A DNA stretch of 64,000 nucleotides from Kingdonia uniflora (lineage: Eukaryota > Streptophyta > Magnoliopsida > Ranunculales > Circaeasteraceae): assembly GCA_014058105.1 (NCBI GenBank), contig JACGCM010001161.1, positions 2,170,001-2,234,000 of the forward strand. Direction: 5' to 3'. Within the stretch, counting starts at the first letter, position 1, and each line of letters begins with the position of its first letter. Made by a program: the position numbers and the translations under genes. Shown piece after piece: positions 10,950-23,690 of this stretch. The notes under the pieces are model-generated. The model was not told the origin of the DNA. It did not search any database and was given only the letters and a program-made list of their open reading frames with translations.

Positions 10950-13302
10950 TACTCCGCGGATGTACCAAACGAGGAAAGGTTCAGCCAACTGCATAAGTCA
11001 CATGGACACCAAAATGCGAAGTAACTTTTTAGGATCTCAAAATCTATTTGTGGCGGTCTCCCATAATGATCACCCCAGTAGGTAATGAGAAGCTGATAAT
11101 CTACCTAGCAGTCACAAATACTTCCCTCAGCTCGGTTCTCATTCACCTGGAAGGGAAAATAGAGAAACTAGTCTTCTTCATCAGCAAAACCCTCACACCC
11201 ACAGAGACAAGATACTCTAAAATTGAGAAACTTCTTATAACCCTTGTTTTCACTTCGCAGAAACTCAAGCACTACTTCCAAGCCCATTCCGTTAAAGTTA
11301 TGACAAACTACCCACTTTGGGAAGTTTTATCTAAGAAAGAGAAATCAAGAAGGGTACAACAATGGTAAGTCAGTTTGGGAGAACATGACATCAAGTTCGA
11401 ATAACGTCATTCCGAAAAAGGTCAGGCCGTTGGCAATTTTCTCGCAGATTTTCTAGTGGAAGATCTCGAGTGGGGGGAGCACGACCCGGACCTTACCGAA
11501 GATACACCTGAGAATCTAACCCCCAAGCCATTCGACGAACGAGCTAAATGGATCACTACATCAGGGTGGAGGCTTCTCACAGATGGATCAACAGAACTCG
11601 CAGGGTCAGGAATTGAGATTGTTTTGATTACCCCTTCTAATGACAGAATTGAGAAATCAATTATCTTAGATTTTGAGGCCTCAAATAATGTCACCGAGTA
11701 TGAAGCTCTCATTCACGGACTCGACCTCACACTTGAGCTCGATGTCCCCAAACTCTCAGTTTACATAGATTCACTACTCATTGTTCACCACTACTCATAG
11801 CAATACAAGAAGAACGGAAAGATGATCAAATACGCAGCCCTCGTTGTAGATAGGATGAGTAAGTTTGCGAAAGCGACTCTCGATTATTTTCCTCGATGTG
11901 AAAACGGACACGCCAATTCTTTGGCATATCTAGCCGGGGTCTTGGGTACAGAAGCTCAATATCTACAGATCGAAATTATTTTAACCCCCAGTATTGATCG
12001 TATTTCTGTATGTACGATCAACACTGGGGGAGATAAAGGGGGAGACAACGATTGGCGAAAGCCTTTCTTAGCCTACCTCAGTGTCGACAACAATCATAAC
12101 GGACCACTCCCAGCTGATCTAAAAGAACGCCGATAGCTAATCAACAACTCAAAGCGTTACATTACTCAAAATGGTATGCTATACCGCATTTTCGTCACAT
12201 GGCCTTACCTTAAGTGTCTCTCCAAACCAAAAGTAGACGAACTACTCCACAAATTACACGGAGGAACTTGTTGCTCCCATGCCGTAGGTAGATCATTCGC
12301 AAACAGAGCTATCATTCAATGAGTATTCTGGCCCGGCATGCGCAAACAAGCAGAAGAGTACTCCCGCATATGCGACACCTGCCAGATACATGGACATATG
12401 ATACGCGCCCCTGCGCTCGAACTCCATGCAAACAAGGTTTTCTGGCCATTCAAAAGATGAGCACTAGATCTCGTCGGTAAATTCCCTAACTCTTCAGGTA
12501 ACCACCGTCACCTACTCGTAGTTATTGATTACTTTATAAAATGGGTAGAAGTAATTCTACTATGTCGAACCAGAGAAGAAGATGTCATATCTTTTATCTG
12601 GAACCACATAATCACTCATTTTGGGTGCCCCCACCTAATTCGTATCGATAACGATCCCCAATTTATGGAGATAAAGTCCTAACCTTCCTAAACCACCACA
12701 ATATCATCCACTCACCATCATATTCATACTACCCTCAAGGAAATGGCCAAGCCGAAATTACCAACAAAACCATGGTAGATGGACTCAAAAAGTAGCTTCG
12801 CTCAAAGAAAAAAGGCAATTGGGTTCGCGAACTGCCTTACGTCCTGTGAACATATCGGACCACTCCCCGACAATCTATTGGGTGCACCCCATTCCTCCCT
12901 ACTTATGGCACTAAGACTGTCATTCCTTCTTAATATAATTATCCAGTTCGCAATCACGAGCTGACTGACAAGGAAAATGAGTTCGAAATTACTTACAACC
13001 TCAATATGATTGATGAGTCCAGGGAACGGGCCATCGCTAACCTAGGTCGATATCATCATATGCTTGCCAGATCATATAATAACCGAGTCAGGAGCTGTAC
13101 TTTCCAAATCAAAGATCTCATCCTCAGAGAAATTCCTCAACATCGCAAAGAGCCTCACGCTGGAAAATTAGCCAACAATTGGGAGGGTCCATTTATTATC
13201 GCAGGTCTCTCAGCTCTGGGATTATACTATCTCATGACAGAAGAGGGAATCCTCATTTTAAATCCATGGAACACTAGGCGACTGAAACGGTACTATCGTT
13301 AA
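10950..13302 (+). pseudogene. Tat-like pol remnant: RNase H, archaeal-type RNase H, integrase
   Basis: The open segment 11048-11368 reads as the RT-linked RNase H and connection region (FISKTLTPTETRYSKIEKL). The segment 11456-11800 is a second RNase H of the type found in Tat elements (LLTDGSTELAGSGI, VTEYEALIHGL). Integrase follows in several frames: a zinc-binding HHCC block near 12260-12390 ending CDTCQIHG, a DLVGKFPNSSG core with WVEVI, an IRIDNDPQF catalytic block, and YYPQGNGQAE. The C-terminal tail at 13006-13302 (KLANNWEGPFII) completes it. In-frame stops are frequent and the gag-to-RT part is missing, so it is dead. Confidence 0.75.
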
Positions 13303-13507
13303 GCGTCTTACTACTCCATTTCTATTGTTCATTTTTGTTTTTCAATTCCAAAAGTGAGATTCTCATCTCCATCTAATGTAAATTTTGAACTTATCAATGA
13401 ATTTTTTTTTTAACAATATCATTCTCCTCACGAACATTCAGTCGCATTCTATAAATTAAAGCATAGATAATACTAGCTTACAGTAGATCTTATCCAAGTT
13501 AGATCGA

Positions 13508-14130
13508 GGATATCACTTGATTTTGCTTCCTCTACAACATCTCTGCGATTGTAGCAAGTGTAGAAACTTGTTTCATATCAAAGACTCTACCAAATAAAAG
13601 ATAGATCAAAGGTTATACTAGCCTTCATCTACTTCAACTTGTTTGGGTCACTTATAACGGCTGGATTAAGGATATCACTTGGTTTGGCTAACTCTACTAA
13701 ATCTCTGCGATTGTAACAAGTATAGAAACTTGTTTCATATCAAAGACTCTACCAAGCAAAAGATAGGTCAAAGGTGATACTAACCTTCATCAACTTCAAC
13801 TTGTTTAGGTCATTTATAACAGCTGGATCAAGGATATCCCTTGGTTTGGCTGACTTTACTAAATCTCTATGATTGTAGCAATTGTAGAAACTTGTTTCAC
13901 ATCAAAGACTCTGCCAGGCATAAGATAAGGCAAAGGTAATACTAGCCTTCATCTCTTTCAATATGTCTGTAACATTTCTTTAGTTCAAATCAAGTTTCAA
14001 CTTGGTTTAACTCAACCCATTTCTGCGATTAAAACGAATGCAAAAATTTATTTTATATCAAAGACCTCACCAGACACAAGATAAGGCAAAAGTCATACAA
14101 ACTTTCATCTATTTTAATGTGTCTGCGACA
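13508..14130 (+). repeat. 162-bp tandem repeat array, about 4 copies
   Basis: GGATATCACTTG starts units at 13508 and 13670, and GGATATCCC starts the next at 13832, a spacing of exactly 162 bases each time. A fourth, more diverged unit runs to about 14130. Each unit contains a CTCTGCGATTG-type phrase, a GAAACTTGTTTCATATC phrase and a CAAAGACTCTACC phrase. The array lies between pol and the antisense gene, where Tat/Ogre elements often carry tandem repeats. Confidence 0.8.
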
Positions 14131-14223
14131 GATACTATTTATTTTTTAGGTCAAATTCATATTACAAGGAATTCTTTTCTGTTGATGGAGTGTCAGCAGC
14201 GCTTCCCCTACATCAAGAGGTTA

Positions 14224-16103
14224 AACTTTTAGTTCACGGATTACAGCAACTCTACCTGTCTCTATCAGCTCAGCAGTTCGAGGGCCCAAATAAGTTTCCA
14301 TGACGCCCAGACAGTTCCCTCGATCTATATTAACACAACAAATACATCCCTTATCTAACAGTCTTTTGAACAAGGTATCTCGTTCTGACTCAAGTCTTTT
14401 TACTTCCGCTACAAAATATGTAATAATCACCTTTAGCAGGTCTAAGTATGACACATCAGGTATTACCATTATTGCAAATTTTGCTCTCACCTTCTCGAGG
14501 CCCGACTCTAACTTGGCATACGAATTCTTCTGTTCAATCATTTCCGCGTTGACCTGAGCATGGTAAATTGCATTTTCTTATAATTTATTTATATATTTAG
14601 CTGATTCAGCCAGGTTCATGGCTTCTATGTCTATTATACGGGCGCGAAGTTTTTCGATTTTATGCGTTCATCTTTCCTCTTCATCAATGATTCCTTTACT
14701 TTAATTTCCCCTTCTAAAACATTCTCCCTAATAAGAGCAGTATCCAACTTCTGCTGGCATTCCCTCAAGTTCGTATTTCCTCTCTGAACATGCCCCTGAA
14801 TACGAGATACATCACTCTCTAGCTCTTTAAATAGAGCTGAGATGCTAACTACATCCCCTCGAATGAAAGGAGCCTTAACATCAGTCCTACTTCCCCCCTG
14901 AGTGCTCTCTAGCCTCAATTTTTTGGTGCACGTAGTGGCCTGCGTAAGCTCAGATTTAAGTCATGCAACCCTCTCATTTAGATCGTTACACTTACGTTGC
15001 ATTTCCCAAAACTCCATATCCTTGGCGGGTAGGGCTATTTACAAGTGTTCAGCTGCGGCCTCCGAAGCTGATATATTTTCTCAAGCTACCCTCAGGTCAT
15101 TATCTTTTTAAATAATTTTTTGTCTCATTCGCTCCAGCTGTTCCTACAGTTCTGAAGATCAGATCGAAATCGTTACTTCGATCTTTCCAACGCCTGAATA
15201 CGGTATTGAGCCGTGTCGGCCTGCTTACCCTTAACCGCCAACGAGTCAACCCAACTTTGAAGCATCTCGGCGCATTCTGTTGCCTCTGCTAGCTCTTTTA
15301 ACCCCATATCTATTTTGGCATCTTTCTCGTCGACCTGAAGAGTAAGGTTAGAAACAACCTGGGTCACCTCAACAAGTTTAAAATGCGCATTTACGTATTG
15401 ATCTTCTCCTTTCTCATTTGCCTCCCTCATCCTATCGAACTGCTCTGCAAATTCCCAATTACACTTGAGTATGTCGTCCTCACGCGAGCGAGATGAATCT
15501 AATTCGACCTGGGGAATATAACAATTTTTAGTACAATTCGATTCAGGAAAACCTTTGAATATATACATACTACATTTCTAAAGATTTTATATGATTTTTA
15601 AACACCTTCGGTGTCCAAATACCTTCAGATTAAAAGTTTAGAGTGCATTATCAGATAAACACTTCATGAAATTTCTTGCGGCGTACAAGGTACATACTTT
15701 TGATATGTTACTTTATATTAATAGCGTTGGATTTTTACCATGCATTTATATCCTATTTACTTGATAACTTAACGTTGGTACAACATACAAGTTGAAAGAC
15801 CTATTCTGTTCTAACCTGCAACTCCACTTGTGCAGACAGCAAGGCTGTAGAGGTCTTTCTCTTCCTGGCAAGTCCAGACTCTAGATCTTTTATTCTAAGA
15901 CTCATTTCTCTAAGTGCCTACAAGAGATTTATAAAAAAAAGTCAACCTACTAAAGTTTCTTCCCCATACACAAGTCAACAACTTACAAACATTTATACAA
16001 ACACATATTTCAACCCTACCGTCTCACTACCACCCTGTGGGAGTTCGGCGTCATCCCCATGGTTGTCGAGCACCGTCTGACGGGACTTATCCCTCGATCT
16101 CAT
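14224..16103 (-). pseudogene. Antisense multi-exon coiled-coil gene inside the Tat-like element
   Basis: Read on the minus strand, a start codon at 16103 opens a short Arg/Asp-rich exon (RSRDKSRQTVLDNHGDD) that ends at a GT donor near 16020. A second exon (about 15825-15917, REMSLRIKDLESGL) is bounded by TTGTAG and CAG/GTTAG. A third starts at about 15509 after a CCCCAG acceptor, with a Glu/Lys-rich helix (EFAEQFDRMREANEKGED, then LKELAEATECAEML). Further coiled-coil pieces at 14634-14918 and 14221-14541 (KRLESERDTLFKRLLDKGC) follow with breaks between them. Several stops and frameshifts indicate decay. Tat elements such as Grande are known to carry an antisense ORF here. The function is unknown. 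Confidence 0.55.
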
Positions 16104-16149
16104 TGTGTAGGATCGTCTCCAAGATGTTACGATCAATAACTTGAAATAA

Positions 16150-16620
16150 ATAATTTTTGACTTTCAAGTCTTTAATCGTAATTCTTTGATCTTGAATATT
16201 TGAGTGACTGCTATTTCTTCCGAATAGTTAGAAACACAAACTTCAACGAGGTGCCAATACTCCTTGGACCTCAAAAAGTTTTCCATAATTAAACTCCAAT
16301 GGTCGTAGTGACCATCGAATTTAGGAATTGCCGCTTGAACATAATTATCCGTCATTTTTGCGAAAATTAGACGAAATCAATAACCTCGGCCAAATTAACG
16401 ATATCTCGGCAGAATACTAAAAAATGTTATGTTTTTCATCACGTCGTCGCCTTTGAACTATCGAGCCAGAGACCGTACTCACCCTGATACCAGATATGTT
16501 GAAAACAGAGTTATAAACTCTAAAGTAAATATATTTATTGACCAAACTTTGGATTACAACATATGGCAAGCCAATGCCTAACTATTATGTGATGACTAAA
16601 ACTCCCCCATACACTATAAC
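16150..16620 (-). mobile_element. 5' end of another Ty1/copia element (Z), fragment
   Basis: Read on the minus strand there is the end of an LTR (CAACA at about 16497), then a primer binding site containing TCTGGTATCAGGG at about 16484-16496, a short leader and the start of gag. TGGTATCAG is the usual copia site pairing with initiator methionine tRNA. The LTR start is uncertain, with about 16620 as a guess. Pol is absent. The fragment abuts the right end of the Tat-like element and may have truncated it. Confidence 0.6.
16164..16355 (-). pseudogene. copia gag N-terminal fragment (element Z)
   Basis: The 63-residue frame starts MTDNYVQAAIPKFDGHYDHW and continues MENFLRSKEYWHLVE, the hallmark N-terminal block of plant copia Gag (DUF4219/UBN2 region). 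It ends at a stop where the fragment meets unrelated sequence. It is only the first part of Gag, with no zinc knuckle or pol, so it cannot act alone. Confidence 0.75.
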
Positions 16621-17369
16621 ATGCCATTATTGAGATTGACCAAGCCACAATTCTAGAGGGAAGTGTTATTCATACGTACCACATGTTGCGCATGTTACAT
16701 ATACGCTAGAGAACACATGTTGCATATTTTTTCTGATATGTGACATAATTATATTTCTGTAGTTGCTGAATTTCATGGGTAAGGAAACTTATCCTTCTAC
16801 ATTGCTACATCGGAACAGATTCATGGTTAGCTATTCCCTTACCGTCTTCGCGAAATATCATCCTATAGTTATGCTTATATCCAAATGAATATACGCTTTG
16901 GAACTAATTACTGTCATTTTTGCTTGTCAACTCTTCTAGAAATGTTTATAATGGGTTTCAGCATATACAAAGTAGGGTGATTGTTTGCATCACTACATGT
17001 AAAGTTTATTGAAGATGACCTGTTCTTCTGAAAAAGTTGTTGTATGACTCTTAAATAGAAGGAAAATAAGAGTCTAGATCTTGGGCATTTGTCATGTTAG
17101 TGCTTCAAAACCGGCCACGACTACACATTTCATTGAAAATTACTGAATAATGAATAACAATGCCAAAATGTCAAAGTATCCTTTGGGTCTTTGTTCTTAT
17201 GGAAATATTTTATTTGGAAAAATTATTTTATTTGGGAGAACACTACATATATGATTGCAGCCACCTTACCCCACAACTCAAAAAAAATACATAATTGACC
17301 CCCAACAAAATTAGTGGGTGACTGGAACCTGCTGAAACACATTTCCCCCACCCCCATTTTTGAAACAAG
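16621..17369 (+). other. Upstream region of P450 gene B
   Basis: 749 bases without a gene. This is the probable promoter of gene B. An AT-rich CATATAT at 17246-17252 lies about 120 bases before the start codon and could act as a TATA-like box, but there is little to confirm it. Confidence 0.4.
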
Positions 17370-18287
17370 ATGATGATCTTAGAACCACTAAACCTACTAT
17401 ATCCTCTAGTTGCTCTATTTACATGTCTGTTACTATACTATACAACAAGGTCAATGTCAAATACCCCACCGGAACCACGACGATGGCCTATCATCGGCCA
17501 TCTCCATCTCCTTGGAGGACCAGGCCTATTACATGTGAAACTAGCCAAGCTCGCAGAAAAGTATGGTCCTGTCATGCTTCTCCATATCGGGGCCCGACCC
17601 ACACTTATTGTTACTGATGCTGACGCAGCCAAAGAGTGTTTCACTACCAACGACCTCACGTTTGCTTCTCGGCCTCGCCTATCCACTGGTAAAATCCTTG
17701 GGTACGACTTTGCTGGTATAGTTTGGACTCCATACGGTTCCTACTGGCGTGACCTTAGACGTATTTGTACCATTGAGCTTCTTTCGTCTCATAGACTTAA
17801 TAACTTATCCTACATTCGGCACGAGGAGACAATTAACCTTGTAAAAGGAATTGGTGAGAAGTCTAGTGAGTTGGGATCGGTTGTGGTGGTGAGGGACAAT
17901 CTGTTGGATATGGTGACGGCTACTATGTTGCGAATGGTGAGTATCGGGAGATGTTTGAGTTTTGGAGGTGAAGAAGAGAGAAGAGAGTTTAAGAAGTTGG
18001 TTGAAGAGTCCTTTTACTATGCTGGAGTACCTGTAATAGGTGATTCTTTGCCTTGGTTGGGGTGGTTAGACTTGAATGGAACGCAACGTGCCATGAATCA
18101 GATTGCTAATCGGTTGGACTCTGTTGCTCAGACATGGATCGATAATCGAGTTAATGAGAGGCGCTCAGGGGATACGGGAGCTGACTTCTTGGATGTTATT
18201 CTGAACATGGCTGAAGAAAATTCCTTTGCTAGTTTATCTGAAGCCACACCTGAAAGGAGGAACACTATTATCAAAACACTTCTTCTG
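17370..18287 (+). CDS. Cytochrome P450 (CYP82-like) gene B, exon 1
   Basis: This exon encodes the N-terminal 306 residues of a 518-residue microsomal P450. The first ATG of a double ATG opens a membrane anchor (about residues 7-26, Leu-rich). Then come a hinge PPEP (33-36, replacing the usual PPGP), PIIGHLHLL, and the C-helix WRDLRR (126-131), whose Trp and Arg contact the heme propionates. The exon ends LLL before a GT donor in phase 0, and exon 2 continues with TMIEAS in frame. A single phase-0 intron just before the I-helix is typical of A-type plant P450s. CYP82-like features dominate, but a CYP81-like assignment is possible. No stop or frameshift is seen. The substrate is unknown; related families act in specialised metabolism. 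Confidence 0.85.
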
Positions 18288-18734
18288 GTTAGTTCTTTCA
18301 TTATTTTTTTAATTAATCATATTAATCCAATATCCTTAGTATTAGCTCAATATTTTGTTCCCGTCCTGAATCAGTTAACGTAGACTTTTTAGCTTGTAAT
18401 TATTTTATTTATACTATTCAGGGGTCTGTCCAACCCCAGTTCACCTTTTCCGAAAAAGAAAATGGCTTTATTAAATTATTATCATTATCTATTTATCTAT
18501 TGGAGTTTATATCGTTAAAATAGAATATTATTTAGTTAGGAAACAAAATTCTAGGAACTCCTATACACTATATTGATGTTGATAGGTTACGGTTGTCGTC
18601 TACCCATTTCAGGCTTCACGATCGCGAGACATTATTGGATTTTCTATAATTTGGAAAGTTATATTTATTTTATTTCCTAATATTTTATTTTATACGTATA
18701 TTTTATTTCAGATAGATTTTATTTAAGAGATTTT

Positions 18735-18996
18735 TGTTGGATAATATTGGATAATACTCTATTAATCAAAAACAATTTGATATGAGAGAAGAGTAGGGAT
18801 ATCTTTATTAATGATAATTCTCTGTATCTTCAGGAGGTTCTGTATACAAAGGATAACCTTTATTGGGTTACAATAGTTATCTATACTAATTCCAACTTTC
18901 CCCATAAACCCTAATGGTCTATGGGCTTGTTAGGACTCCAGTAGGACACCTCAAACCAGTTGGATTCCTACCATGGGCTGGACCCAACTCCTAACA
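18735..18996 (-). repeat. 3' LTR of element X copy B
   Basis: 262 bases, starting TGTTGGATAATA and ending CTCCTAACA on the plus strand. It pairs with the LTR at 25212-25467. Confidence 0.85.
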
Positions 18997-21900
18997 CTCC
19001 CTTTGGTGTGTTCCACACCAGGACGACTTACCTCATCATGCCTAACAAAACCCCATTGGCAAAAAGGTGTGCAAAGAAAGAGTATAATTTTATGCCCCGT
19101 ATAGGTTGTGGACGCATATACATTTCCTCATCAAAACATCCAGTCAGTAATACCTCCTAGGATAAAAACTACAATATAAAGAAAAATAGTACAACACGCA
19201 TGTGTCCACGTGCGTCAGGTAGGGACTACTCCCCCAGACGTTGATCTCCCCAGAGATACATCTCCCCGAGATTTGATAAATAATTTTTTTGCATGTCGAT
19301 TCCGTGTACCAGCTGTTTGAACGTAAGTGGTGCAAGAGTCTTTGTGAATAGGTTTGCAAAGTTGTCTTCTAAAATATCTTGAATAACGCCAATCTCATTC
19401 ACCTTTTGTAATTCATAAATATGGAATGGCTTTTATGAAATGTATTTCGTTCTGTTGTCATTGATAAAATCGCTATTGACTTGAATTATGCAAGCCGGAT
19501 TGTCTTCATACATAGTCAATATTTTATATTGGATAAAACATGTCACAACTTCAGTTGATGTGATGTATCTTGGATCACAACCATCAATTTCTGCCAGCTT
19601 CATGAAGTGTATGAATCTCCTCGTGGTTTGAAGATGTAACTACTGCCATCTGCTTCATTGATCTCCAAGACTCTTTATGTATTCCCGTACATAAACACAT
19701 AATCCATCTGATAATGGTCTCTATGTGGGTCTGACAAGTATTCTGTATCGGTGTACCATATAATTTACCGTTTACCATTTCAAGTAGAACAAACCCTAGT
19801 CTTTCATACCGATCAGATACCTTAGAATGTGCCTGATCTCATTCCAGTGCCTTTGGGTATGAATAAAACTATGGCAAGCCAAACAGTTCACTGCGAATGA
19901 GTCATTGGGCCTAGTATACCCAACTAACTATAACAAAACATCTCCTAGTTATGGCGTCATGGCCCTAGGAGTTTCTCCCCCCATTAGGATGGTGGAAGAT
20001 GTCGTTGTCCATATCCAAGTGATGGACGCGCAAGAAACGACTTAGCACCGTGTGCTACATCCATACCGAAGCGTTAAATAACTCTTCCGATATATATTGT
20101 TTGGTGTACGAGTATACCACTACCAAGATGTTCGATCTGCAAATCGAGACACTACTTGATTTCACAAAGTCTTTTATTTCGAATTCCTTCCTAAGGTATT
20201 CGACAATTCTCGTGATCTCCCCCGGAGTTCTAATAATATCAAAATTATTTAGTGCACTGTTATGATGGCACTGAAGCTAATTTCTATGTTCTAAATAATA
20301 ACGCATGGACATATAAAGATATTTACAAAGTCCTCGACCTTCAAATACTTAGTCAACTTACTATGTCTTATGGGCCCTGATTGCTTCAAGTCATTAATAC
20401 TTTTTAGTTTTATTACATTTATACCTCTTGTGTCGGGCTTAATTGCTTCCAGAAGCCTATACCTCCCCAGGAGGCTTTATGTAGATATTTGTATCTAGTT
20501 TCCCATATAGATACGTGGTATTTACATCAGACGAATTTCTAGCTTGTCCTTGATAACTTAACAGGTTGATCAGTACCAAACTTTATAACGTCCATAACCA
20601 GATAATAGGTTTGCAATCGATGCCAGATCTCTTAAAGAATTCTTGAACAACTAGTCTTGCCTTGACCAAATTATCTTTCTGAGTTAATCATGTTCTCATA
20701 CCATTCTCATTTGTAACTGGCAGGCTTAATGGTATAACTAGTTTCGCTTGGATTCCAGATACCCACTTTGACTAATGTACAACAACACATAGTCGTTTAC
20801 AATAAATGGTTTTGAATCTTCATCCTTGATGGTGAGCACAGCAGTGAATATGATTACCTTGTCGACAAATATCTACTAAATGATCCTACGTTGTGCTTAT
20901 TACAGACTTTTAATAGATCGATATCTTTTTATAATCATACGTATATGCCACCCCAGGCTTATCTCGTAATGTATCAACTGGTCGCATAACTACTATAGCC
21001 TCGTCGATGGGTGGTTCAATCCTTGATGAACTGACTACACGATTAGTCATATTTTTCCCTTATTCTATAGCTCCCCAACTTATAATACTTTCTTCTAATA
21101 GTGCTCCGTACTAAGCGCGAGCCTCAGATTTGTTTGCGGTACTAATTTCCCTAGATCGTTCAGCTGTGTAGATATATTACTTGCAGGTACATATACTTAC
21201 GGTACTTCAATAAGGCCTATGAATGTGTCTGGCAATTCATTTGCGACCTATTAGAGGTTTCTAATACGTTGAACCTTATTGTCAATTATGTTAAGGGATC
21301 TAGATGGGACAATGATGGTGTTTTCCAACTAATCTTGGAAACATCATCAGCATTGACTGTCATATCTCCCCCCAATACTGGGAATATCGTCTCATCAAAG
21401 TGATAATTATTTGCCCTGCAGTATATACGTCGCCTGTGGGTTTCAATTATCTAGTGATAGATGCAAAACATATTTGATGACTTACTATGGGACGAACCCT
21501 AATCAGTGTTATGGGAGCAATAATACATATCTCACACACTAGCCAGAAGCCGTGATCGTAATAACAGTGCCCTAACGGTTATCCTAAATCGCTTGATTAG
21601 GTTATCCGCCAATCCTAAGTTGGGTATGATATGGGTACTTGTGATGCTCAATCACCTATCATATTTAGAGGTAAAATAATCATCAAAAGCATGTGAGTCC
21701 AACTCCCAAGCCCCGTCAAGTAGCATCGATCAACTTTAATCGGTTAATCTAGGAACTAAACCTGCGATCGAATGATCTAAGTGAGAACTTGTGCTAATGT
21801 TGTATTCCTAGTTTTTAATAATAGGCAAGCGTAAGACCATCTCCAAGATGTGTTTATTATGATCATAAATACTGAATTGGGCCACTATGAGGATGGATTG

Positions 21901-22880
21901 GTCCACATGTGTCTCCATGGATACATTTGGGGAAAAGGCTGGAGATCCCACTCCACCTTGGTCATACTAGATTAAAATAATAGACTTTCTTAAAAGCAAT
22001 CGTTATACGTACACTCTTTAAATCTTCTCTCATTTTAAGGAAAGTTGAGATATAATCTCGATAATCTTCCTCACTATCCGAGCCCTGAATAGTGTATTGG
22101 AAACCATTCCAATAGCGTGTTCTAACCTTTAGACGTTGAAGGAATGCACAGAACCTTATCTGTCACTTTCTCTGATAGTCATGACGTTATAAACATTTTC
22201 ATATATCTCCCTAAACTTAGTAAAATTTGGTTAAATTTACTACTATATAAAGTGGACTAGATACCCCGTATTATACCGTTAGAGAGTAATAGCGTGATGC
22301 ACTCAGTGCGTTCTATCAGGTTGGTCGTGCCAATGATATTCGTGACATCCCCGATGCACTAGGTCAGAGACAATAAATATATTCATATCTCAAAAGGACC
22401 AAGTGCGCGGTACTAATGTTTCCTAAACGTATGTTGCCACTCATCCGATTATCAATAATGTTCAATGAACAAATAGATCCATAGGCGGGTTGTATATAGT
22501 AGATCAACTATTATACATGGAATGTAACTACTTCTCAAACAATAAATTCGAATAATCACAATTTATAACAAAATAAAAATCTCATGTATGTCACGAACAC
22601 TTTATTTAAACATAAATGATTTGTTTCTAACATAATAAAAAATACTAACAAAAAGTAAATCAAGTATTTATGAGAAAATAAACTACTAGTGCTTTCTGCT
22701 GTGACATGACATGTCTATTGAGATATCTCTACGGAGTACTCCGTATGTTGATCTATGCCAACATTAATATCGCCGAAGAAGTCTGACGCTTCAAATTCCA
22801 TTGGGGCGGAGTCAGTGTCAATAACTGCGTGGTGGGTCTGGACTCTGTTATCTCTAGCCACCCGTGGTACTAGACATTTT
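18997..22880 (-). pseudogene. copia pol remnant of element X copy B
   Basis: This is minus-strand pol collinear with the copy A interior and, inverted, with about 43600-46725 of copy 3. It is broken into short frames. RNase H text is recognisable near 19590-19690 (a GTPIQNT block and SNHEE-like text, out of frame with each other). No open frame longer than about 80 residues remains. The order is inferred from copia architecture and the position of gag to its right. Confidence 0.65.
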
Positions 22881-23690
22881 GTGCCCAATGTCTAGTGTCA
22901 CCGCAGTTAAAGTAAGGAGATCCCTTATCTGACTTCTTTTCCTTTTTTACATTTTTTGGTTTGTCGGATTTCTAAAATCTTTTACATTTCTTAGGGCCAA
23001 TGGGTTTCTGGTTCTAGCCCTTCCTGTTTCCCTTGTATCCTCCCCTGCCCTTTCCATATTTGTATCCCTGACTTGAATAGTTGTTTCTCCGAAATTGAGC
23101 ATTGTGTGATGCGGGAAACGACGCACTCCTAGAAGGCCACATTGCATGATTCTTCATCAGGAGTTTATCGTTATGCTTAGAGAGGAGCACTGCCTGAGTC
23201 AAGACTTCATGAGTCGTAATGTTTTCTCGCCGATATTACCTCTGAAGCGCAATATTGCTACCATGGAAAGTTGATAGAGCATTAGTGACTTTCTTCTCAC
23301 ACAGCTTAATTGTAGAAGTGATTTTGTGGACTGCTGAATCATAATTAGCGATGGTCCTGAAATCTTGGAACTGAAGGTTGTTTCATAGGTACATCGCTTT
23401 AGGGAGCATAATGGTCTTTTGTTGACCATAACGCCCCTTCATGCTTGCCCATAAGTCAGTTGGCTCAACCTTGTTGAGATATTCAGTATTCAGGTCAACC
23501 TGAATATGATGACAGAGGATAAACAAAGCCTTTGCTTTATCGATAAGAACTTCATTGTTGCCAATGACGATGGTCTTCTGTAGACCGAAAGACTTCAAGA
23601 ACAAGTCAGCGTCAATACACCAAGTGAGGTATTGGCTCCAGTAAGCAGCAATGAAGGATATTAAATATTCTGGATTTTCGTAGACATCTG
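22880..23690 (-). pseudogene. copia gag remnant of element X copy B
   Basis: Open pieces at 23383-23604 (FLKSFGLQKTIVIGNNE, then LNTEYLNKVEPTDLWASMKG) and 23014-23202 (LLMKNHAMWPSRSASFP) belong to one UBN2-type Gag. The zinc knuckle at about 22885-22915 has its first cysteine changed to tyrosine, and a 1-base shift removes the last one. Copy A has a different lesion in the same knuckle. Confidence 0.7.

Larger units (their letters stand above)
10129..16110 (+). mobile_element. Truncated Tat-like Ty3/gypsy retrotransposon
   Basis: The order is 5' LTR (10129-10877), primer binding site starting TTTGGCGCCATCTGTGGG, a short leader, degenerate pol (about 10950-13302), four 162-bp tandem repeats (13508 to about 14130), and an antisense coiled-coil gene (14224-16103). 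The second, archaeal-type RNase H and the long 3' region with tandem repeats and an antisense ORF are traits known from the Tat lineage (Grande, Ogre, Retand). Gag, protease and most of the reverse transcriptase are missing, and no 3' LTR is seen. The element is therefore internally deleted and truncated on the right, next to a copia fragment. Confidence 0.75.

Noticed and set aside
13508..14130. CRISPR-like array
   Set aside because: The 162-bp units are contiguous, diverged tandem repeats without spacers, in a plant retrotransposon.
16621..17369. 3' LTR of the Tat-like element upstream of P450 gene B
   Set aside because: No text in this stretch matches the 5' LTR at 10129-10877.
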